From: Mycolicibacterium sp. ND9-15
GTDB taxonomy: Bacteria; Actinomycetota; Actinomycetes; Mycobacteriales; Mycobacteriaceae
Direction: 5' to 3'
Length of the DNA: 64,000 bases
Assembly (NCBI RefSeq): GCF_035918395.1
Contig: NZ_CP142362.1
Location: 4,935,501-4,999,500 of the forward strand
The notes beneath the pieces were generated by a model. The model was not told where the DNA came from, ran no database searches, and was given only the letters and a program-made list of their open reading frames with translations. This document shows positions 33,983 to 42,762 of the stretch, piece after piece. The position numbers were made by a program, and so were the translations under genes. Position 1 is the stretch's first letter; each line of letters opens with the position of its first letter.

Positions 33983-34613
33983 CGCCGCCGGCGATCCCGT
34001 CGAGCAGGCGGTCACAGACGGCGTCCATGTCACGACGCGCGCGCTTGCGATCGGCCGCCCGCGATACATACAGTGCAGCCTCGTCGAGCGCGCCGAGCAA
34101 GACGTGCGCCGTGGCGCGCAGCGGCTGTTCGGGTATGGCACCCTCGGCGACGGCGTGTGCGAGCATGCCTTCGATCACGCCGAGACCGTACTTCATGCCG
34201 ACCTCGCGCCAGCGGTCCCAGCCGAGCACCGCGGGGGCGTCGATCAGCACGATCTGCTGCACGTCCGGGGCGGCGCAGGCGTCGAGGAACCGGCGCGCCC
34301 CCAGCCGCATGGCCGCCAGCGGATCCGGTGATCGGCCTTCGCCGATCTCGCGGACGATGTCGGTGACCACCTCGTGCTCGATCTCTTCGTACACCGCCGC
34401 GAACAGGCCGGCCTTGTCCTCGAACTGGTGGTAGAGCGCACCCCGGGTGACGCCGGCGGCCGAAACGATGGCCTGTGTCGATACCTCGCCGAACCCCCTG
34501 TCCGCGAACAACTTCCGGGCAGCACCGATCAATTGAGCGCGCGTCGCGGCGGTGCGCTCGGCCTGGGTGCGGCGGCCTCGGGAACGGGCGGCCGCCCGGT
34601 CGTTGACTTTCAT
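33975..34613 (-). CDS. TetR/AcrR family regulator
   Basis: 212 residues. HTH region at about 20-70: RTAATRAQLIGAARKLFADRGFGEVSTQAIVSAAGVTRGALYHQFEDKAGLFAAV, a canonical TetR domain. The C-terminal half has FLDACAAPDVQQIVLIDAPAVLGWDRWREVG, typical of the TetR_C_33-like subfamily. ATG 34613 is preferred over the upstream in-frame ATGs. It is divergent from the alpha/beta hydrolase, with only 61 bases between, and overlaps the membrane protein by eight bases. It is a likely repressor of the hydrolase. Confidence 0.9.
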   Translation of the reverse strand: MKVNDRAAARSRGRRTQAERTAATRAQLIGAARKLFADRGFGEVSTQAIVSAAGVTRGALYHQFEDKAGLFAAVYEEIEHEVVTDIVREIGEGRSPDPLAAMRLGARRFLDACAAPDVQQIVLIDAPAVLGWDRWREVGMKYGLGVIEGMLAHAVAEGAIPEQPLRATAHVLLGALDEAALYVSRAADRKRARRDMDAVCDRLLDGIAGGGG

Positions 34614-34674
34614 ACAGCTTGCACGTAACTTTCGTACCGGGTGTTTGTAAGTTGTCGGGGAAAGGATAGCGAAC

Positions 34675-35517
34675 ATGCCGCAAGTGGCGCTGAAACACGC
34701 CACCATCGACTACCGCGTGTTGGGCCCCGAGGACTCGCCGCATCCGCCGGTGGTGTTCGTGCACGGGATCCTCGTCGACAGTCATCTGTGGGATCCCGTG
34801 GCCGAGGGGCTTGCGCACCGGGGCTACCGCTGTTATCTACCGACCTGGCCGCTGGGTTCACACACGGTCCCGGTGAACCCCGGGGTGGAACTGTCGCCGC
34901 ATGCCGTTGCGGCGATGATCCGCGAATTCATTGCCGCGCTAGGGTTGTCGGATGTGACGCTGGTCGGCAACGACACCGGCGGAGGGCTCTGTCAGCTGGT
35001 CGTCGACGAGGATCCCGACTGTGTAGGACGGTTGGTGCTCACCAACTGCGATGCGTTCGAAAAGTTTCCGCCGTTCCCGTTCAATGTGGTGTTCGCCTTG
35101 CTGCGCGGGCCGATTTCGATCAAGGTGCTGTTCGAGCAGATGAGGGTGAAAGCGCTGCGCCATTCTCCGCTCGGCTTCGGCCTTCTGATGCATCCGGATC
35201 CGCGGCTGACCGACTCATGGCTGCAACCTGCGCGCGCCGACGGGCGGATCCGTCGTGACCTGGCGACGCTGTTACGGGCCGTGGCCGGGATGGACCTGAC
35301 GGATGTGGCGAGCAGGCTGCCGCGTTTCACCAAGCCGGTCACGCTGGTGTGGGGGCAGCGCGACCGGGCATTCACGCCGGCGCTCGGCAGGCGTCTGGCG
35401 GCGCTGTTCAAAAACTCGACGCTGATCGAGGTGCCGGATGCGAGGACGTTCGTGTCCCTCGACGCACCGTCGGCCGTGATCGACGCGTGCTGCGCCGTCA
35501 GCCCTTCGTCAGGGTGA
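34675..35517 (+). CDS. Alpha/beta hydrolase, haloalkane dehalogenase-like with altered catalytic His site
   Basis: 280 residues. Oxyanion loop FVHGILVDS (28-36), Asp nucleophile elbow GNDTGGG (Asp100) as in dehalogenases and epoxide hydrolases, and an acid region near GQRDRAFTP. At the C-terminal position where the catalytic His normally lies, the sequence reads DARTFVSLD (Thr258), so the triad seems incomplete. Cytosolic, no signal peptide. It overlaps the cyclopropane synthase gene by 20 bases end-to-end. The divergent TetR gene suggests it is inducible. Confidence 0.85.
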   Translation: MPQVALKHATIDYRVLGPEDSPHPPVVFVHGILVDSHLWDPVAEGLAHRGYRCYLPTWPLGSHTVPVNPGVELSPHAVAAMIREFIAALGLSDVTLVGNDTGGGLCQLVVDEDPDCVGRLVLTNCDAFEKFPPFPFNVVFALLRGPISIKVLFEQMRVKALRHSPLGFGLLMHPDPRLTDSWLQPARADGRIRRDLATLLRAVAGMDLTDVASRLPRFTKPVTLVWGQRDRAFTPALGRRLAALFKNSTLIEVPDARTFVSLDAPSAVIDACCAVSPSSG

Positions 35518-36385
35518 ACTGGCAGATATCGGTGTAACCCTCGCGGAACAGGTCGGCGCAACCGGTCAGATACTTCATGTAACGGTCGTAGACCTCCTGC
35601 GACTGAAGCCTGATGGCCTCGTCTTTGCGGGCTTGGAGAGCAGCCGCCCAGATGTCCAGGGTGCGCGCATAGTGCAACCGCAGCGGCTGGATCCGATCCA
35701 CCTTGAACCCGGCTTTGGTCGAGTGTGTCTTCACTGCAATGGGTTGGGGCAGATCTCCGCCGGGGAAGATCTCGTCCATGATGAACTTGAAGAACCGCAG
35801 CTTCGTCATGGTGATGGGAAGGCCGCGGGCCGCGAATTCCTCGTCGTCGGGCTTGACGATGGTGTGCAGGAGCATCACGCCGTCGGCCGGCAACGCGTCA
35901 TAAGCCATCTTGAAGAACTGGTCGTAGCGGTCGCGGCCGAAGTGCTCGAACGCACCGATCGACACGATGCGGTCGACGGGCTCGTGGAACTGCTCCCAGC
36001 CCTGCAACAGCACCCGCTTGCTGCGCGGGCTGTCCAGTCCGTCGAGCACCTTCTGCACATGGGCCTGCTGGTTCTTGCTCAGCGTCAGGCCCACGACGTT
36101 GACGTCGTAGCGCTCCAGCGCCCGCTTGATCGTCGCGCCCCAGCCGCAGCCGATGTCGAGCAGCGTCATCCCCGGCTGCAGCCCGAGTTTGCCGAGCGAG
36201 AGATCGATCTTGGCGATCTGCGCTTCCTCGAGCGTCATGTCGTCGCGCTCGAAGTAGGCGCAACTGTAGGTCTGCGTAGGGTCGAGGAAGAGCCGGTAGA
36301 AGTCGTCGGACAAGTCGTAGTGTGACTGCACGTCCTCGAAATGCGGCGTCAGGTCCTGGGCGATGTCGGTCGATTTGTCTGGCAC
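35498..36385 (-). CDS. Cyclopropane mycolic-acid synthase family SAM methyltransferase
   Basis: 295 residues from GTG 36385, giving the usual start VPDKSTDIAQDLTPHFEDVQSHYD. The SAM-binding motif LLDIGCGWGATIKRAL (near 75-90), FYRLFLDPTQTYSCAYFER, GWEQF, VSIGAFEHFG and the late YMKYLTGCADLFREGYTD are characteristic of the CmaA/MmaA/PcaA group. These enzymes cyclopropanate or methylate mycolate double bonds using SAM. Sequence resembles MmaA2 most in my memory but I cannot assign the exact member. Its 3' end overlaps the hydrolase gene by 20 bases. Confidence 0.92.
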   Translation of the reverse strand: MPDKSTDIAQDLTPHFEDVQSHYDLSDDFYRLFLDPTQTYSCAYFERDDMTLEEAQIAKIDLSLGKLGLQPGMTLLDIGCGWGATIKRALERYDVNVVGLTLSKNQQAHVQKVLDGLDSPRSKRVLLQGWEQFHEPVDRIVSIGAFEHFGRDRYDQFFKMAYDALPADGVMLLHTIVKPDDEEFAARGLPITMTKLRFFKFIMDEIFPGGDLPQPIAVKTHSTKAGFKVDRIQPLRLHYARTLDIWAAALQARKDEAIRLQSQEVYDRYMKYLTGCADLFREGYTDICQFTLTKG

Positions 36386-36561
36386 GGTCAGCCCCTGGCG
36401 TAGAAAGTGGTCAGGTTCGAAGCTCCGCAAGGTCTGGAGAGCCTCCCCCGTCGAGGGCAGTTTACGCACAGCACCGCGGCGTCGCCGTCATTGCCCTGGT
36501 CAGGCGGTATCCTGGCGGGTGCCCGTCTGTAGTCTCTCGAGAAGTGGAACGGCGATCGATC

Positions 36562-36771
36562 ATGACCGAACCTGACGACCTCGCGTTCGGCGAAGCCATC
36601 CCGGAAGCCGACGTCGCGGACCAGCGCGTACCCGCGGATCCAGATGACGAGGACACTTGGCAGGATGCCGCTGCAATCTCTGCGGAACGCAAGTGGGAGG
36701 CCACCGAGGCGGATCTCATCGACCAGGCGATCGAGGTGCCGATCCCGGACGAGGACGTCCCCGGCGAGTAA
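36562..36771 (+). CDS. Small acidic hypothetical protein
   Basis: 69 residues, with about one third Asp/Glu (MTEPDDLAFGEAIPEADVADQ, ADPDDEDTWQDAAAIS, ATEADLIDQAIEVPIPDED). The shape matches small acidic conserved proteins of mycobacteria with unknown role. No membrane segment. ATG 36562 follows a long non-coding lead that ends in GATCGATC. Divergent from the cyclopropane synthase gene. Confidence 0.6.
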   Translation: MTEPDDLAFGEAIPEADVADQRVPADPDDEDTWQDAAAISAERKWEATEADLIDQAIEVPIPDEDVPGE

Positions 36772-36858
36772 GGACGCCCGTTCTCGCGCACAAGGTGGGA
36801 CGAACCGCGTCGCGTGGATCTGCTGCCGCCGTGCGTCGCGGGTAGTAAGCATGAGGCC

Positions 36859-37203
36859 ATGGATCTGCGGACAGAACTGCTGGGCAACGTCGACTTCGAG
36901 CTGAACGCCTCGCGCGTCTACGGCCAGCCCTATGAGACTGCCGACGGGACCACCGTCATTCCCGTCGCAGTGGTGCGGGGGCGGGCACGGCGCGGCGGTG
37001 AGCCGAACGTGCGGGTGATGACGAGACCGGCCGGCGTGTTCGTGATCAAGGGCGGCGAAGCCGTGTGGCGACCCGCGGTCGACGCGACGCGCATCGCCTT
37101 GGCGGGCATGCTGGTCGGGCTGGTGTCGGCGGCGCTTGCGGGGGTGGCGATGGTGCGACGCCCGCCCTGGCCGGACCTGCATGGCGATGTCTCGTCGCGG
37201 TAG
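36859..37203 (+). CDS. GerW/YtfJ-like protein
   Basis: 114 residues from ATG 36859. NASRVYGQPYETADGTTVIPVAVVRGRARRGG, then VRVMTRPAGVFVIKGGEAVWRPAVDATRIALAG is the pattern of the GerW/YtfJ (spore protein) family, which is also found in non-sporulating actinobacteria. A C-terminal hydrophobic helix (ALAGMLVGLVSAALAGVAMV, about 82-101) may anchor it to the membrane. The role in mycobacteria is unknown. It precedes the SRPBCC gene by 48 bases on the same strand. Confidence 0.78.
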   Translation: MDLRTELLGNVDFELNASRVYGQPYETADGTTVIPVAVVRGRARRGGEPNVRVMTRPAGVFVIKGGEAVWRPAVDATRIALAGMLVGLVSAALAGVAMVRRPPWPDLHGDVSSR

Positions 37204-37251
37204 TCGCCTGGTTTCGCCGGTGCGACGGAGCGTTAGGGTTCTGGAAAACTG

Positions 37252-37737
37252 TTGGCAGAGAGCGAGAGCCCGGTGGACGGAGCGGTGACGGTGTCGATGG
37301 CGGCGCCGGCGGATCGGATCTGGGAGTTGATCGCCGACGTGCGAAACACCGGCAGGTTCTCTCCCGAGGTGCTGGAGGCCGAGTGGCTCGGTGGCGCCAC
37401 CGGACCGGCGCTGGGTGCTCGATTCCGCGGGCACGTGAAGCGCAACGAGATCGGGCCGATGTACTGGACGACGTGCGAGGTGACCGCCTGCGAGCCCGGC
37501 CGGGAGTTCGGGTTCGCAGTGCTGGTCGGCGACAAACCGGTGAACAACTGGCATTACCGGCTCACGCCTGCCGGGGACGGAACCGATGTGACCGAGTCGT
37601 TCCGGCTGAACGACTCGGTCTTGATGAAGCTGTTCTCGGTGTTCGGCGGCCAGTTGCGGCGCCGGCGCAACATCCGCGACATGCGCAAGACGCTCGTACG
37701 CATCAAGGCGGTGGTCGAGTCACCCGACGGCGGGTGA
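37252..37737 (+). CDS. SRPBCC (polyketide cyclase/START-like) family protein
   Basis: About 161 residues from TTG 37252; GTG 37273 is an alternative start. VTVSMAAPADRIWELIADVRNTGRFSPEVLEAEWLGG is a standard START/SRPBCC beginning, and TGPALGARFRGHVKRNEIGPMYWTTCEVTACEPGREFGFAV continues it. Such folds bind hydrophobic ligands. Function unknown. It may be co-transcribed with the GerW-like gene. Confidence 0.85.
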   Translation: MAESESPVDGAVTVSMAAPADRIWELIADVRNTGRFSPEVLEAEWLGGATGPALGARFRGHVKRNEIGPMYWTTCEVTACEPGREFGFAVLVGDKPVNNWHYRLTPAGDGTDVTESFRLNDSVLMKLFSVFGGQLRRRRNIRDMRKTLVRIKAVVESPDGG

Positions 37738-37888
37738 CCGTCCGTACTCTCCGCCAGCACCTGGGCGTCGATGCCTAAGGTCATGCTCGGCACATCATCG
37801 CGGCCGGGCGTGTCGTGAATCCGCCTCGGTGGCGCGGACACCTTTGGTAGAACGGTGCCAGTTCAGCGGCGAGCCGAGGGAGCCTGCG

Positions 37889-38392
37889 ATGGGTGAGTGG
37901 TCGCGCGCGGAGATCGACGAGGCCTTCCGCGCTTACCAGGACGTGGTGGCCGGCATCGCCGAGACGTGGAACTGGTCGAGCTATGCCGATCAGTTCACCG
38001 AGGATGCGACCTACGTCGAACACGCGCTCGGCAACATGTCCGGCCGCGAGACCATTCGCGACTGGATCGTTTCGACGATGAACACGTTCCCCGGCAGCGA
38101 GATGCCCTTTTACCCCGTCGAGTGGTATTCGATCGACGTCGACAAAGGCTGGGTGATCAGCCGCAATGTCAACACGATGAAGGACCCCGGGGACGGCAGT
38201 GTGTACGGCACGCCGGTCATCACCGTGCTCAGGTACGCCGGTGGCGGCAAGTGGAGCTATGAGGAAGACGCCTATAACCCGATGAACTTTCTGGTGATGG
38301 TCCAGGCCTACATCCAGCGCTGCCACGAACTCGGCACCGTCTCCGACGACGCCCGGGCGTTTGCCAAGAACATGAACTGGCAGTTGTCGTAA
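37889..38392 (+). CDS. SnoaL-like nuclear-transport-factor-2 fold protein
   Basis: 167 residues. IDEAFRAYQDVVAGIAETWNWSSYADQFTEDATYVEHALGNMSGRETIRDWI is the SnoaL/NTF2 start. A GAGGGAG ribosome site lies six bases upstream of ATG 37889. It lies 52 bases before cyp124, so co-transcription is plausible. Possible role in binding or isomerising a lipid or steroid intermediate is inferred only from fold and context. Confidence 0.83.
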   Translation: MGEWSRAEIDEAFRAYQDVVAGIAETWNWSSYADQFTEDATYVEHALGNMSGRETIRDWIVSTMNTFPGSEMPFYPVEWYSIDVDKGWVISRNVNTMKDPGDGSVYGTPVITVLRYAGGGKWSYEEDAYNPMNFLVMVQAYIQRCHELGTVSDDARAFAKNMNWQLS

Positions 38393-38444
38393 CCAAATTG
38401 GCTTCTGCACGCGGATTGGCGAATTACCGCCTACGCTCGGGAGC

Positions 38445-39755
38445 GTGGACACCGCGACACCGCTCACCTCCGGAGCGCACATGGTCCGGGTCAACGGGAC
38501 TCCTCCGCCCGAGGTGCCGTTGTCCGAGATCGACCTGGGCTCCTGGAAGTTCTGGGTACAACCCGACGATTTCCGCGACGGCGCCTTCGCCACGCTGCGC
38601 CGCGAAGCTCCGGTCTCGTTCCATCTCCCGCTGGAGACGCCCGGTGTCCAGGACGGTCGCGGCCACTGGGCGATCACCAAGTTCGACGACGTCTGGTACG
38701 CCAGCAGGCATCCGCACATCTTCAGCTCCAGCCCGAGCATCGTCATCAACGACGGGAACCCGGAAGTCTCGGAGTATTTCGGGTCGATGATCGTGATGGA
38801 CGATCCGCGGCATCTGCGGCTGCGCAACATCGTCAGCCGGGCGTTCACCCCTAGGGTCGTCGCGCGTACCGAGGCGTCGGTTCGGGACCGGGCCCGCCGG
38901 CTCGTCGAAGCGATGATCGCAAAGCATCCCGACGGCCACGGTGAAGTCGTCGCCGAGTTGGCTGGGCCCCTGCCGCTGCAGGTGATCTGCGACATGATGG
39001 GCATCCCTGAGGAAGACCACCATCAGATCTTCCACTGGACCAACGTGATCCTCGGCTTCGGGGACAAGGACATCGCCCAGGACTACGAGGAGTTCGTCAA
39101 GGTCGCGATGGACATCGGCGCCTACGCGACCGCGCACGCCGAGGACCGTCGCGCCCATCCGCAGGAGGATCTGACGACGGCACTGGTGGAGGCGGAGGTC
39201 GACGGAGAGCGGTTGACGTCGGCCGAGATCGCGTCGTTCTTCATCCTGCTGGTCGTCGCCGGCAATGAGACCACCCGTAACGCGATCAGCCACGGCGTGC
39301 TCGCGCTCACCCGATTCCCCGACGAGCGGGCCCGGTGGTGGGCCGACTACGAGGCGCTCGCCCCCACCGCGGTCGAGGAGATCGTCCGCTGGGCCTCGCC
39401 GGTGATCTATATGCGGCGCACGCTCACCGAGGATTGCGAACTCAGCGGGGTCAAGATGGCCGCGGGCGACAAGGCCACGCTGTGGTACTGCTCGGCGAAC
39501 CGGGACGAGGACAAGTTCGCCGACCCGTGGACGTTCGACGTCGGACGCAGCCCCAACCCGCACGCCGGGTTCGGCGGCGGCGGTGCGCACTTCTGCCTGG
39601 GCGCGAACCTGGCCCGACGCGAGATCAGCGTCGTCTTCGAGGAGCTTCACCGGCAGATACCCGATATCGCGGCGACCGAGGAACCGGCCCGGTTGCTGTC
39701 GCCGTTCATCCACGGAATCAAGCGCTTACCGGTGTCCTGGACACCGCCGCGCTGA
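38445..39755 (+). CDS. cyp124: Cytochrome P450 CYP124 (omega-hydroxylase of branched lipids and sterols)
   Basis: 436 residues from GTG 38445. The core NGTPPPEVP...LGSWKFW, AGNETTRN in the I-helix (272-279), ExxR (Glu312/Arg315) and heme loop GFGGGGAHFCLGANLAR (Cys384) match M. tuberculosis CYP124A1 (Rv2266, 428 residues) almost throughout, as I remember it. CYP124 hydroxylates the terminal carbon of methyl-branched lipids and can oxidise cholesterol side chains. The enzyme is soluble and needs ferredoxin and reductase from elsewhere. The SnoaL-like gene upstream is a possible partner. Confidence 0.94.
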   Translation: MDTATPLTSGAHMVRVNGTPPPEVPLSEIDLGSWKFWVQPDDFRDGAFATLRREAPVSFHLPLETPGVQDGRGHWAITKFDDVWYASRHPHIFSSSPSIVINDGNPEVSEYFGSMIVMDDPRHLRLRNIVSRAFTPRVVARTEASVRDRARRLVEAMIAKHPDGHGEVVAELAGPLPLQVICDMMGIPEEDHHQIFHWTNVILGFGDKDIAQDYEEFVKVAMDIGAYATAHAEDRRAHPQEDLTTALVEAEVDGERLTSAEIASFFILLVVAGNETTRNAISHGVLALTRFPDERARWWADYEALAPTAVEEIVRWASPVIYMRRTLTEDCELSGVKMAAGDKATLWYCSANRDEDKFADPWTFDVGRSPNPHAGFGGGGAHFCLGANLARREISVVFEELHRQIPDIAATEEPARLLSPFIHGIKRLPVSWTPPR

Positions 39756-39809
39756 GCTGGGCCCGGCTCGGCCCAGTGTCGTCGCCGGCTCAACGGGTAA
39801 CCAACAGCC

Positions 39810-40910
39810 ATGCAACCCGAACACTTTCGCACGCTGCTGACGGCGAACGGCCCCTACGCGTCGGTGTACTTCGACGATTCGCACAACACAGCCGATGCCG
39901 CTGCGCAGATGGAACTCAGATGGCGCGCGCTGCGCGAGCAACTCGAGCAGCAGGGCGCCGACCCCGCGGTGACGGACAGCATCGAGCAGGCCGTCGCCGA
40001 CGCAACGCCCCCGGTCGGCCCCAGCGGCCGCGCCGTAGTGGCGAGCCCCGAAGGCGTTCTCGTCAACGAACATCTCATCCGGCCGATCGGGCCCGTCGTG
40101 CGGGTTTCGACGCTGCCCTACATCGTCCCGGTCGTCGAGCACGGCCTCGACCGGCCGGCGTACGCGGTCGTGGTCGTCGATCACGAGGGCGGCGACATCA
40201 CGCTGCACCGCGACGGCACCGCGGTGTCGGACACCGTCGACGGTGATGCGTACCCCGTGCACAAGGCGTCGGGCGCGGAGACGCCGGGCTACGGCGATCC
40301 GCAGCGCACCGCCGAGGAAGCGCGCCAGCAGAACATCCGTGCGGTCGCGAACCGGCTGACCACCTTGGTCGACGATGTCGGTCCCGAAATCGTGTTCGTC
40401 GTGGGCGAAGTCCAGTCGCGCGCCGACCTCGCCGCTCAACTGCCCGAGCGGGTCGGCTCTCTGGTGGTCGACGTGAATGTGGGCGCGCGGCACAGTGGTT
40501 TCGACGACGCAGCCCTGCAGTTTGAGATCGACCAGGAGTTTCAGCGCCGCCGCCTGGCCGAAATCGACGACGCCGCACAACGATTCACCGCCGAACTCGC
40601 CCGCGGAGAGGGCATGGCGACCGAAGGTCTGGGCGGGGTGACCGCAGCACTGCGGGCGGGCGCGGTCGCGACGTTGATCATCGGCGACGTCGGTGATGCG
40701 ACGGTCGTGGCCGGCGACGAGCTGGCGACGATCGCGCCGAACGCCGACGTTCTGTCCGAACTCGGCGCCGCTCCCAGTCAGACCCTGCGGGCCGATGAGG
40801 CGTTGCCGATGGCGGCGATCGCCACCGGCGCCGCGTTGATCCGCACCGACGAGCGCATCGATCCGGCCGACGGCGTCGCGGCGATCCTGCGGTACGCACT
40901 GCCTCGCTGA
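39810..40910 (+). CDS. Vms1/eRF1-fold release-factor-like protein (BAERF2 family, Rv2629-like)
   Basis: 366 residues. The pattern QPEHFRTLLTANGPYASVYFDDSHNTADAAAQMELRWRALREQLEQQG, an internal GPSGRAVVASPEGVLVNE and a C-terminal VIIG-type segment fit the bacterial archaeo-eukaryotic release factor family 2. Rv2629 of M. tuberculosis, in the DosR regulon, is a likely relative. Eukaryotic relatives cleave peptidyl-tRNA on stalled ribosomes; the bacterial role is not settled. The start ATG is preferred at 39810. It lies 54 bases after cyp124. Confidence 0.82.
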   Translation: MQPEHFRTLLTANGPYASVYFDDSHNTADAAAQMELRWRALREQLEQQGADPAVTDSIEQAVADATPPVGPSGRAVVASPEGVLVNEHLIRPIGPVVRVSTLPYIVPVVEHGLDRPAYAVVVVDHEGGDITLHRDGTAVSDTVDGDAYPVHKASGAETPGYGDPQRTAEEARQQNIRAVANRLTTLVDDVGPEIVFVVGEVQSRADLAAQLPERVGSLVVDVNVGARHSGFDDAALQFEIDQEFQRRRLAEIDDAAQRFTAELARGEGMATEGLGGVTAALRAGAVATLIIGDVGDATVVAGDELATIAPNADVLSELGAAPSQTLRADEALPMAAIATGAALIRTDERIDPADGVAAILRYALPR

Positions 40911-40923
40911 CCCGGCCCGCTGG

Positions 40924-41622
40924 TCAACGAGCGCCGACGATGTTGGCCAGCGCCGCGATCGGGGTGTCATCGAGGTGCTGGCAGAGTTCGAGCGGATTCT
41001 CGAAAACCTGATGCGCCCCGGCCTTTTCGAGTTCTCCCCGAGACACTCCCCCGGTGAGCACACCGATGCTGTCGACGTGTGCGCGCTTACAGGCCTCCAC
41101 ATCCCACACAGCGTCACCGACGAAGACGGCATGCGACGCCGTCACCCCGGCGCGCTCGAGCGCGACCTCGATGATGTCGGGTTGGGGCTTGGCCGTGTCG
41201 ACGTCCGCCGACGACGTCACCGCGGACACCATGTGGTCGCTGTCGAGCACCTTGCGCAGCGTCGCCAGTTCCTCATCCGGCGCCGAGGTCGCCAGCACGA
41301 CTCGCACGTCGAGTTTGTGCACGGCTTCGAGCAGTTGGCGTGCGCCCGGCAAACATCTCAGATGTGGTGCCAGTTCCTTGTAGTAGCGCGAATGCAGATC
41401 CTTGGCCCGTTCGCGCGCATCCGTGTCGGCGTCCGTGGCCAGCGTCTTGACCAGCGTCGTGCCGTCCATCCCGATCGAGCGGTGGATGCGCCAGGCTTCG
41501 ACGGGATGGCCTGCCTCTTCGAACGCGCGATACCACGCGTGCACGTGCAGGTAGTTCGAGTCGACCAGCGTGCCGTCGATGTCGAACAGCACCGCCGACG
41601 TGGTCTTGGCTCGGCCGATCAC
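40924..41622 (-). CDS. HAD superfamily phosphatase (phosphoglycolate phosphatase-like)
   Basis: 232 residues from GTG 41622. Motif I VLFDIDGTLVDSN, motif II VVLATSAPDEE, motif III KPQPDI and motif IV FVGDAVWDVEAC are in order, with an alpha-helical cap between I and II (about 20-85). It probably acts on small phosphomonoesters. The start overlaps the stop of the coiled-coil membrane protein by four bases (GTGA), so they form an operon. It is convergent with the BAERF2 gene, 13 bases away. Confidence 0.9.
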   Translation of the reverse strand: MIGRAKTTSAVLFDIDGTLVDSNYLHVHAWYRAFEEAGHPVEAWRIHRSIGMDGTTLVKTLATDADTDARERAKDLHSRYYKELAPHLRCLPGARQLLEAVHKLDVRVVLATSAPDEELATLRKVLDSDHMVSAVTSSADVDTAKPQPDIIEVALERAGVTASHAVFVGDAVWDVEACKRAHVDSIGVLTGGVSRGELEKAGAHQVFENPLELCQHLDDTPIAALANIVGAR

Positions 41623-42089
41623 GAACGGTGCTGCTCGGGCTGGGTGTGGTCCGTCCGGGAATGGTCTGGATGAGCGGTGAGATCGTCGTGCGCACCGTCC
41701 GTCTTCGCGTGCGACCGATCCGCGAAAGGTTGATCTGACGCGCTGCTCTTCGGGTCCAGGGCGTCGGCGCGGGCGCGTTGTTCGTCGAGTTCTGTGCGTT
41801 TGGTCTCCACGGCGTCGCGGTGCGTACGCGCGGAGTCCTGCAGCCGGGCCGCCTCGGCCGCCTTCGCCTCCGCCTCGGCCTGCGCCGCGCGGGCCCGGGC
41901 CTCGGTTTGCGCAGCGACGGTTTCCCGCTTGTCGACATGCTGCGTCTTCTGATCGATGTCCGCGCGTAGCCGTTCGGCCTCCATGCGGCGGCGCTTGGTG
42001 CGTGCATTGCGTGCCAGGAACGCCACCAGCGCGATGGCGACGATCACCAGGACGGCGATGATGATCCACATGATGACGTTGCTGTCCAT
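41619..42089 (-). CDS. Single-pass membrane protein with coiled coil
   Basis: 156 residues. One N-terminal transmembrane helix (about 6-26, VIMWIIIAVLVIVAIALVAFLA), then a basic stop-transfer and a long heptad-rich coiled coil (about 35-115, rich in Glu, Arg, Ala), ending in a His/Asp-rich polar tail. It is predicted to be tethered to the inner face of the membrane. Its Glu/Arg-rich coil suggests oligomers or a scaffold. Function unknown. Translation is coupled to the HAD phosphatase. Confidence 0.78.
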   Translation of the reverse strand: MDSNVIMWIIIAVLVIVAIALVAFLARNARTKRRRMEAERLRADIDQKTQHVDKRETVAAQTEARARAAQAEAEAKAAEAARLQDSARTHRDAVETKRTELDEQRARADALDPKSSASDQPFADRSHAKTDGAHDDLTAHPDHSRTDHTQPEQHRS

Positions 42090-42205
42090 GTCGGCTCCTT
42101 CAGTAGGTCGAGCCGGCTCTGACGAACCCGCTAATTCTGCGGGTGCCCCGGTGTCACGCGGCCTAAACGAGACGCCCGAGAAGTAGCCGTTGGCAGCGCG
42201 TGACG

Positions 42206-42616
42206 CTAGAGCGTCGCGGTGAGCGGTCCCGTCGACGCGCAGAACGGCTGAGGCGGATTACCCTTCGACGCGCAGCCCCGTCCGGTGGCCACGTAGGTGG
42301 CGCCCGGTTGGTACGGCGAGTAGTAGACCCGCGCCATCAACAGGCCGTTGTTCTGCTTGCACCGTCCCGAGCCCTGGTTGCCCTGCATTTGGATGCAGGC
42401 GATCGATTGGTACGGGGTTCCGCCGTCGCAGCTCGCCGGCTCCATCGTCACGGACACCATGTCCGTGCCCGACACCTGGACGACGTGTGGCGGAGAGAGC
42501 GTGAAGGAGCATGGCATGTCGCTCGAGTCGGCGTTCGGCTCGGCGCCGGCCGACGCGGTGATCGACAGACAGCTCAGCGCGACGGTGAAGACCGCGACCA
42601 ACAGCGACCTGGTCAT
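42206..42616 (-). CDS. Secreted hypothetical protein with multiple cysteines
   Basis: 136 residues. Signal peptide MTRSLLVAVFTVALSCLSITASAGA (cleavage near residue 25), then a 110-residue mature part with about seven cysteines (DMPCSF, ASCDGG, IACIQM, RCKQNN, GCASKG, FCASTG), suggesting several disulfides. Such small cysteine-rich exported proteins occur in mycobacteria but the family is not recognised. Function unknown. Confidence 0.75.
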   Translation of the reverse strand: MTRSLLVAVFTVALSCLSITASAGAEPNADSSDMPCSFTLSPPHVVQVSGTDMVSVTMEPASCDGGTPYQSIACIQMQGNQGSGRCKQNNGLLMARVYYSPYQPGATYVATGRGCASKGNPPQPFCASTGPLTATL

Positions 42617-42659
42617 TCCAGAATCCTAAGCCAACGCCACGCCGGCCATCCCCCATTTG

Positions 42660-42722
42660 CGCGAGAGTGCGTGTTTGCGGTCGACACACCGCGTTCTGAC
42701 CGCAGATTGCGCACCGTCGGCG
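42660..42722 (+). repeat. 63-bp hairpin mini-repeat, copy A
   Basis: Ends CGCGAGAGTGCG and TGCGCACCGTCGGCG; inner arms GCGGTC and GACCGC and outer GTGCG and CGCAC pair. Same length and gap-free match (about 42/63) to the inverted copy at 43472-43534. A partial third start of it lies at 42728-42747. They flank the deleted mannosyltransferase gene. Confidence 0.65.
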
Positions 42723-42762
42723 CGCAACGAGCGTGCGTGTTTGCGGTTCAGCCGGCGACCGG

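Noticed and set aside
34613..34675. AACTT...AAGTT inverted repeat between TetR and the alpha/beta hydrolase
   Set aside because: Five-base arms with a long spacer are too weak to call an operator, though the position would suit one.
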